From the IMG/VR virus record IMGVR_UViG_3300046010_003007, positions 1-26,415 of that record: a stretch of DNA of 26,415 nucleotides. The stretch is one strand, 5' to 3'. The position numbers and the translations under genes were made by a program. The stretch's first letter is position 1; each line of letters starts with the position of its first letter. The notes below the pieces were generated by a model. That model was not told the origin of the DNA. It made no database searches and saw only the letters and a program-made list of their open reading frames with translations. Positions 22,199 through 26,415 of this stretch are shown here, piece after piece. The DNA comes from a virus.

Positions 22199-23418
22199 GT
22201 TTGCGTGACGACGCATTGCTGCAAACGAGTGTGTTGCCGTCGGTGAAACGGGAACGGCAGTCTTTGCCGAAGGGTTGGGAACCCGGTGTCCGTTTCGACC
22301 CGGCAGCAGGTGCCGGTGAGATAGTTACTGAACCGTTGCCCGCTGGCACCGAACCAGAGTGGGCGGGCATCTTCGCCCATTTCGGGTTGGAACCGGAACG
22401 CTACGAGATTCTTGCCCCCGTGGAAATGCGGTCGTGGCAGGCGTGGGCAGACGGCGAAGCGCACTGGCTTTACTACTACAAAGCAAGATTTCAGCCGCGC
22501 AGCACCCATATCGGTTCGGTCGACCTGTCTGACCTCGTTGCTGCTATCGGTAAGGATCGGCGTGCGTCGAAGCTGTCAGTCGGTGATAACGCTCTCGTTA
22601 TCAATCTGTCGGATTGGCAGACCGGTAAGCGTGACGGCGACGGCACGTTGGGTCTGATCGGCCGTGTTCGTCAGGCGATCATAGATATGCGCGGCAGGGT
22701 GCGCGATCTCAAACGTGTGGGTGTCCCTGTCGGTGTGATCTATGTGGCCGGTGTCGGCGACATGATCGAAGGTTGCGACAATCACTACGCTATGCAGTGT
22801 TTCACTGTCGAGTTGAACCGTCGCGATCAGGTGAAACTTGCTCGCCGTCTCGCAGCGGAAGTGATACGCGCGGCGGCGAAACTCGCGGATCAGGTTGTGG
22901 TCGTAGCGGTGGCAGGGAACCACGGCGAGAACCGTGCGAACGGCAAAGCGTTCACCGATTTGGCTGACAACGATGATGTCGCTTTGTTTGAACAGATCGC
23001 TGAGGCGTTCAGCGAAAACCCTGACGCCTACGGTCATGTGTCGTTTGTGATCCCGCACGACGAACTAGCTGTGACGCTCGATGTGTGCGGCACCGCCGTC
23101 ACATGGACCCACGGACACCTGTTCGGCTCTGGTGCGACCGCTGAACGCAAAGCGAAATCGTGGCTGTCCGATCAGGCGCTCGGTAAACTGATCGACTGCG
23201 ACCTACTGATTTCGGGTCACTACCACCATTTGTGTGTCGCCCAGTGGGGCGCTGTCGGCTGGGTGCAGGTACCGGCGTTGGACGGCGGCTCGGACTGGTG
23301 GCGGAACAAGTCGGGCGAGCATTCGCCGCCCGGTGTGTGTTCGCTGGTTGTTGGTTCCGGCGTGTCCGCTGCCGGGTGGGGGCATCTTCACATGCTCGGC
23401 GAAACAGTCGCCGAATAG
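22195..23418 (+). CDS. Metallophosphoesterase, Mre11-like
   Basis: A 407-aa calcineurin-type phosphoesterase. The five metal-binding motifs appear in order: LSDWQTGK (D140, Q142), GVGDMIEG (D189), AGNHGENR (N242, H243), WTHGHLF (H306, H308) and SGHYHH (H342, H344). The first motif has Gln instead of the usual His, which also occurs in other members. Residues 1-105 form an extra N-terminal domain with GWEPGVRFDPAAGAGE and many aromatics. It may be an exonuclease or phosphodiesterase acting on DNA. Its place in the late lysis region, not among replication genes, is unusual. GTG 22195 overlaps the previous stop by four bases. Confidence 0.85.
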   Translation: MSLRDDALLQTSVLPSVKRERQSLPKGWEPGVRFDPAAGAGEIVTEPLPAGTEPEWAGIFAHFGLEPERYEILAPVEMRSWQAWADGEAHWLYYYKARFQPRSTHIGSVDLSDLVAAIGKDRRASKLSVGDNALVINLSDWQTGKRDGDGTLGLIGRVRQAIIDMRGRVRDLKRVGVPVGVIYVAGVGDMIEGCDNHYAMQCFTVELNRRDQVKLARRLAAEVIRAAAKLADQVVVVAVAGNHGENRANGKAFTDLADNDDVALFEQIAEAFSENPDAYGHVSFVIPHDELAVTLDVCGTAVTWTHGHLFGSGATAERKAKSWLSDQALGKLIDCDLLISGHYHHLCVAQWGAVGWVQVPALDGGSDWWRNKSGEHSPPGVCSLVVGSGVSAAGWGHLHMLGETVAE

Positions 23419-23457
23419 GCGGCTTCTAGTTCGCGCCGTCACATACACAGAACAAAC

Positions 23458-23473
23458 TGGCCTTTGGAGGTCA
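23458..23473 (+). promoter_or_regulatory. Ribosome-binding hairpin of the small membrane protein gene
   Basis: TGGCCT-TTGG-AGGTCA forms a six-base-pair stem with one G-T wobble and encloses the Shine-Dalgarno GGAGGT (23466-23471), two bases before ATG 23476. It is a third version of the element before the capsid and tail tube genes and stands in the only sizeable gap (57 bases) of the lysis block. Confidence 0.5.
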
Positions 23474-23475
23474 CC

Positions 23476-23649
23476 ATGAATGAAGCAACTCGCGCTTGGA
23501 TCTACCGCATCTTGCTGGCCGTGCAGCCGCTCGTCGTCGCCTATGGCGTCGCGACCGAAGAGCAGACGGTTCTGTGGGTCGGTGTGGCGTCGGCGGTGCT
23601 TGGCACCGGTCTAGCGACGCTGAACACTTCGACCTCTCCTGACGTCTGA
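23476..23649 (+). CDS. Two-helix membrane protein, holin-like
   Basis: A 57-aa protein with two hydrophobic helices (about WIYRILLAVQPLVVAYGVA at 8-26 and VLWVGVASAVLGTGLATL at 33-50) joined by a short polar turn TEEQT. This matches small actinophage membrane proteins often annotated as holins or as hypothetical membrane proteins near lysis genes. I start it at ATG 23476, two bases after the hairpin that holds the Shine-Dalgarno; TTG 23464 would include that site in the gene. It could be the true holin, or a partner of the three-helix protein at 19597. Confidence 0.72.
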   Translation: MNEATRAWIYRILLAVQPLVVAYGVATEEQTVLWVGVASAVLGTGLATLNTSTSPDV

Positions 23650-24017
23650 TGTCGGCCGCATCAGAACGCGCCCTGTGGACGCGTCGCAGGGGTGACGACT
23701 GGCGTTGGTCGTGGACAACGACCGATGACGTGTCGGCCTATGACGATGCGACGGTGCTGGTACAGGTCCGTGCCGGTGTCGATGAGGACGCGACCCTTGT
23801 CGCGTCGTCGGAGACGGTCGATGACTTCACAGCGAACATCACCGTGACCGTCAATTTCGACGCTGGTGAACTCGCGTGGCACATAGACGACGCTGTCACC
23901 TCGACGTTGGACCCCGGCGACTACCAGCTAGAAGTCCAATGCGAAATCGGCGGTGATGTGACGACCATTCTGGCGCACACCTTGTCGGTTGTCGCGCAGA
24001 TCGCGGTAGGTGTCTGA
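23649..24017 (+). CDS. Small beta-rich tail protein, BppU N-terminus-like
   Basis: A 122-aa protein with the pattern RRGDDWRWSWTTTDDVSAYDDATVLVQVRAG, then alternating strands and a final DPGDYQLEVQCEIGGDVTTILAHTLSVV. This resembles the immunoglobulin-like N-terminal domain of baseplate upper proteins and small tail proteins found before tail fibres. It probably helps attach fibres to the tail tip, as an inference. The start overlaps the previous stop codon by one base, and the stop overlaps the next start by one base. Confidence 0.65.
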   Translation: MSAASERALWTRRRGDDWRWSWTTTDDVSAYDDATVLVQVRAGVDEDATLVASSETVDDFTANITVTVNFDAGELAWHIDDAVTSTLDPGDYQLEVQCEIGGDVTTILAHTLSVVAQIAVGV

Positions 24018-24595
24018 TGGCTGAGTGGACGACGACTGTTGCGACGGTGACGTGGACTTCGGTTGATGACCCGTCTGTGGCGTGGGTGACGAACATCGGC
24101 CCGGTCACCGTCAACGGCGGCAGCGGCGCGGTCGACAGCGTGAACGGTGAGACGGGCGCAGTCGAGGTGCCCGTCGCCATCTACTACTACGAGTCGTTGT
24201 CGACGCAGCCGTGGGTGCAGCCCGACGCCGACTTCGGGGAGTCGGCCAGCGGCAACGTCCACGGGCATGTGACCCGCACCGACACCTACTGGGCCGACGC
24301 GACCATCACGTTCTACGCCGAAGTCACCGTCGCCACCCCCGGCACGGGCGCCCCCCAGTTTCTGGTGCGCGAGGTGTTCCAGTCGCTCGACACAGAGTTC
24401 AACAACTGGTACTGGGGATGGTCGACACCGAACTCGCGGGCGCAGGTTCACGGGCAGATCGGCGGGCTCCCGTTTGTCGGGTTCGTTGACCGAACCGGCG
24501 CCATCCTCGACGCCGACGGCAACGCGGTCAGCCGTGTGATCCAGACCGGCGACTATCTCGCTGGCACCATCTCGGGAGTGTTCCAGAATGACTGA
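24017..24595 (+). CDS. Minor tail protein with VNGETG motif
   Basis: A 192-aa protein. VDSVNGETGAVEVPV near residues 38-53 is the short collagen-like motif (VNG.TG.V.L) that often ends the adsorption or attachment region in phage fibre proteins. The N-terminal TTTVATVTWTSVDDPSVAWV and the many beta-type alternations in the remainder suggest a beta-rich appendage protein. It lies between the BppU-like gene and a long fibre gene, consistent with a part of the host-recognition apparatus. Its end overlaps the next gene by eight bases. Confidence 0.68.
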   Translation: MAEWTTTVATVTWTSVDDPSVAWVTNIGPVTVNGGSGAVDSVNGETGAVEVPVAIYYYESLSTQPWVQPDADFGESASGNVHGHVTRTDTYWADATITFYAEVTVATPGTGAPQFLVREVFQSLDTEFNNWYWGWSTPNSRAQVHGQIGGLPFVGFVDRTGAILDADGNAVSRVIQTGDYLAGTISGVFQND

Positions 24596-26415
24596 GCCCA
24601 TCCTCATCCGCTTCCCGTGGTTCACGCTGTACGGCCTGCCGGATCGTCCGGGCCGGTGGGCGCGTGTCCGCTGTGTTGGCGCGATGCTCGCCCATGAGGT
24701 GGTCGAACTGGTCGCCGGGACCGGGACAGCGCACGCGATGAGTGCCGCTGCCCGCTACCACATCGGAGCGCCGTCGATCGTCGTCCCCGCCTCCCAGCGC
24801 AACAAGCTGTACGTCACGACTGTCGATCACGGGTTCCCCAACATCTCCAGTGCGCTTGTCGACAGCCGCTCCGGTGTCGAGCTTCGCGTGTACGCCTCTG
24901 GCACCGTCGATAGCTCATACGAGTCGATCATCAACGCTGGCGCACTGGTCGAGGTGCGCCTGTCAAACTCGTACACGGGCGAATGGGAAACCGTCGGCGG
25001 TGACGCACGCGGTCAGGACAGCGCAGCGACCGGCCTGTACGCGTTCAGCAACTTCGCCCAGATGGCCGAAGGAACGATCCACGGGCAGGCATCGACCGGC
25101 ACCGCTATCGGTGACCCGATCACATGGAACGACGGGCGCACAGCGGCCGGGGGAGCGGCCGACGCTTTCTTGGAAACCGCCGAGATCGTTGACGGCGTGC
25201 TGCGTCACCGCGGAACGCTCCAGTCGCTGGCCGCTGCCTACGCTCTGCCGACCGCCACGGCTCGCACCGTCACCGCTGGTGTTGTGGTCGACACTACCGA
25301 CGGCCCCGGTGACGACGGAGCGTCGTTCGTGCGCCTCGGGTTTATCGAAGGCGCCGCCTCCAACGGCTACCTCGGCTACCTGATCGCACCGACCTCAACC
25401 GCGAATCATCAGGTGAGGATCATTCGCGACGACAGCGGGGTGCCTTCGGCGCAGTCCGACCCGGTTGACCTCGGGCGGCGGCTCGGACCCGGTGACCGGT
25501 GGTCGTTCACCCACGACGGCAACACGTTCGCCGTGCTTGTCAACAACAGTGAGGTGCTGCGGTGGACCGACTCGACCCATCCGGCGGCAAGCCTCGACGC
25601 CACCATGATCGTCCTGTCGTCAGAAAACGTGGACGAGTCGCCGGTCGGTGCGAACCTGCCGGGTATCGCATGGCACGCCCTGTTGACCGGCTCACCGATT
25701 ACCGACGGCGCACTCTCCGACGACACCCCCGACGGGCTCGGCACCGCTGCTGCTGGTGTCAGCGGCGAGGCGTCGCGTTCCGATCACATCCATCCGATGC
25801 CCGACTACACCGATGTCGGAGCTGACGCGGCCGGTGCGGCGCAGGCTGTGGCTGACACGTTGGGTTCGGCGGCGCTCGCCAACACCGGAGATTTCGAGGC
25901 TGCGGGTGCGGTGTCGGCGCACACCGGGGACACGACAGCGGCGCACGCAGCGTCGGCGATCTCGGTTGGCACGTTGAACGGCAACTTGTCGGCGGTGTCG
26001 GGCACCGATGTCGAACAGGCCATCCAGGCGGTCGACAACCTGTCATTGGGTGGGACCGTTGATGTCGTGTCGAACGTGGCGACGAGCACGCTGCTCGGTC
26101 GCACGACGGCAGGGTCGGGCGACTCGGAGGAACTGTCGGCCTCGGCAGTTCGCACGCTGCTCGGCCTCGTCATCGGCACGAACGTCCAAGCCTACGACGC
26201 CGAACTCGCAGCCCTCGCCGGTACGACTAGTGCTGCTGACAAGTTGCCGTACTACTCGGGGTCGGGCACAGCGACAACGACCGACCTGACCTCGTTCGCC
26301 CGTACCCTGTTGGACGACACGACGGCTGCTGCTGCCCGCACCACCATCGGTGCCGGTAACCCGGGATTCGGGACCGGCGCAGACGGCGACGTGACGATCG
26401 CCGCCGACACGATCT
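24588..26415 (+). CDS. Tail fibre protein (partial, runs off the window)
   Basis: An open reading frame of 609 codons continues to the end without a stop. ATG 24588 has GGGAG (24574-24578) nine bases upstream. Residues about 195-345 look like a concanavalin- or jelly-roll-type beta-sandwich (DGASFVRLGFIEGA; GDRWSFTHDGNTFAVLVNN). From about 383 there are fibre motifs: GLGTAAAGVSGEASRSDHIH, then the IGTNVQAYDAELAAL region from about residue 527 and DKLPYYSGSGTATTTDL, all common in phage fibres. It probably binds the host surface. The missing C-terminus would carry the receptor-binding tip. Confidence 0.85.
   Translation, partial: MTEPILIRFPWFTLYGLPDRPGRWARVRCVGAMLAHEVVELVAGTGTAHAMSAAARYHIGAPSIVVPASQRNKLYVTTVDHGFPNISSALVDSRSGVELRVYASGTVDSSYESIINAGALVEVRLSNSYTGEWETVGGDARGQDSAATGLYAFSNFAQMAEGTIHGQASTGTAIGDPITWNDGRTAAGGAADAFLETAEIVDGVLRHRGTLQSLAAAYALPTATARTVTAGVVVDTTDGPGDDGASFVRLGFIEGAASNGYLGYLIAPTSTANHQVRIIRDDSGVPSAQSDPVDLGRRLGPGDRWSFTHDGNTFAVLVNNSEVLRWTDSTHPAASLDATMIVLSSENVDESPVGANLPGIAWHALLTGSPITDGALSDDTPDGLGTAAAGVSGEASRSDHIHPMPDYTDVGADAAGAAQAVADTLGSAALANTGDFEAAGAVSAHTGDTTAAHAASAISVGTLNGNLSAVSGTDVEQAIQAVDNLSLGGTVDVVSNVATSTLLGRTTAGSGDSEELSASAVRTLLGLVIGTNVQAYDAELAALAGTTSAADKLPYYSGSGTATTTDLTSFARTLLDDTTAAAARTTIGAGNPGFGTGADGDVTIAADTI

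Noticed and set aside
24742-25383. Plus-strand ORF of 213 codons within the tail fibre gene
   Set aside because: Ser/Arg/Thr-rich off-frame reading of the long fibre frame that runs from 24588 to the window end with clear fibre motifs.
1-26415. tRNA genes, CRISPR arrays, insertion sequences or attachment sites
   Set aside because: No cloverleaf pattern, regularly spaced repeats, transposase or integrase were seen when reading through the window.

Overview
This window looks like the late structural and lysis region of a double-stranded DNA tailed phage (siphovirus) of a GC-rich actinobacterium, or a prophage of the same type. The evidence is the gene order, the protein families (P27-type TerS, SPP1-like portal, MuF, scaffold, major capsid, head-tail connectors, tail tube, frameshifted tail chaperones, a 1563-residue tape measure, Dit/hub proteins), frequent GTG starts and strong GC-ending codon use. 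The host genus cannot be read from the sequence. No lysin B (mycolate esterase), integrase, tRNA gene or CRISPR array was seen. All supported genes are on the + strand, and the long minus-strand ORFs are codon-bias shadows.

Layout. 1-245: G-rich non-coding stretch before the terminase genes. 246-5048: TerS, TerL, portal, MuF-like protein and scaffold. 5111-6483: major capsid and head-tail adaptor. 6459-9799: five consecutive, mutually overlapping glycosyltransferase-like genes inside the head-tail connector operon. 9778-10807: head closure, neck protein and tail terminator. 10808-11607: tail tube gene between two structured non-coding segments. 11608-16980: tail assembly chaperones with a -1 frameshift, then the tape measure. 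16977-19600: Dit-like and hub-like tail proteins. 19597-23649: a lysis and accessory block with membrane proteins, an M15-type endolysin, an unrecognised 267-aa protein, a small possibly HTH protein, a Mre11-like metallophosphoesterase and a two-helix holin-like protein. 23649-26415: tail-tip or fibre proteins, the last running off the window.

How it works together. Most genes overlap by 1 or 4 bases (TGATG, ATGA or GTGA), so translation is probably coupled along a long polycistronic message. The exceptions stand out. The capsid, tail tube and a small membrane protein are preceded by gaps and share a near-identical ribosome-binding element (RCCT-loop-AGGTC) that can fold with the Shine-Dalgarno sequence inside the hairpin. 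This resembles the start-associated sequences known from cluster K mycobacteriophages. The tail tube gene also has a nested-hairpin leader and a downstream terminator-like hairpin.

Most notable points: the glycosyltransferase cassette embedded in virion morphogenesis genes, the shared ribosome-binding hairpins, the structured expression module around the tail tube gene, a strong internal start in the endolysin that would make its C-terminal domain as a separate 60-aa protein, and a diverged tandem duplication in the tape measure. No wholly new defence or mobile system was recognised.
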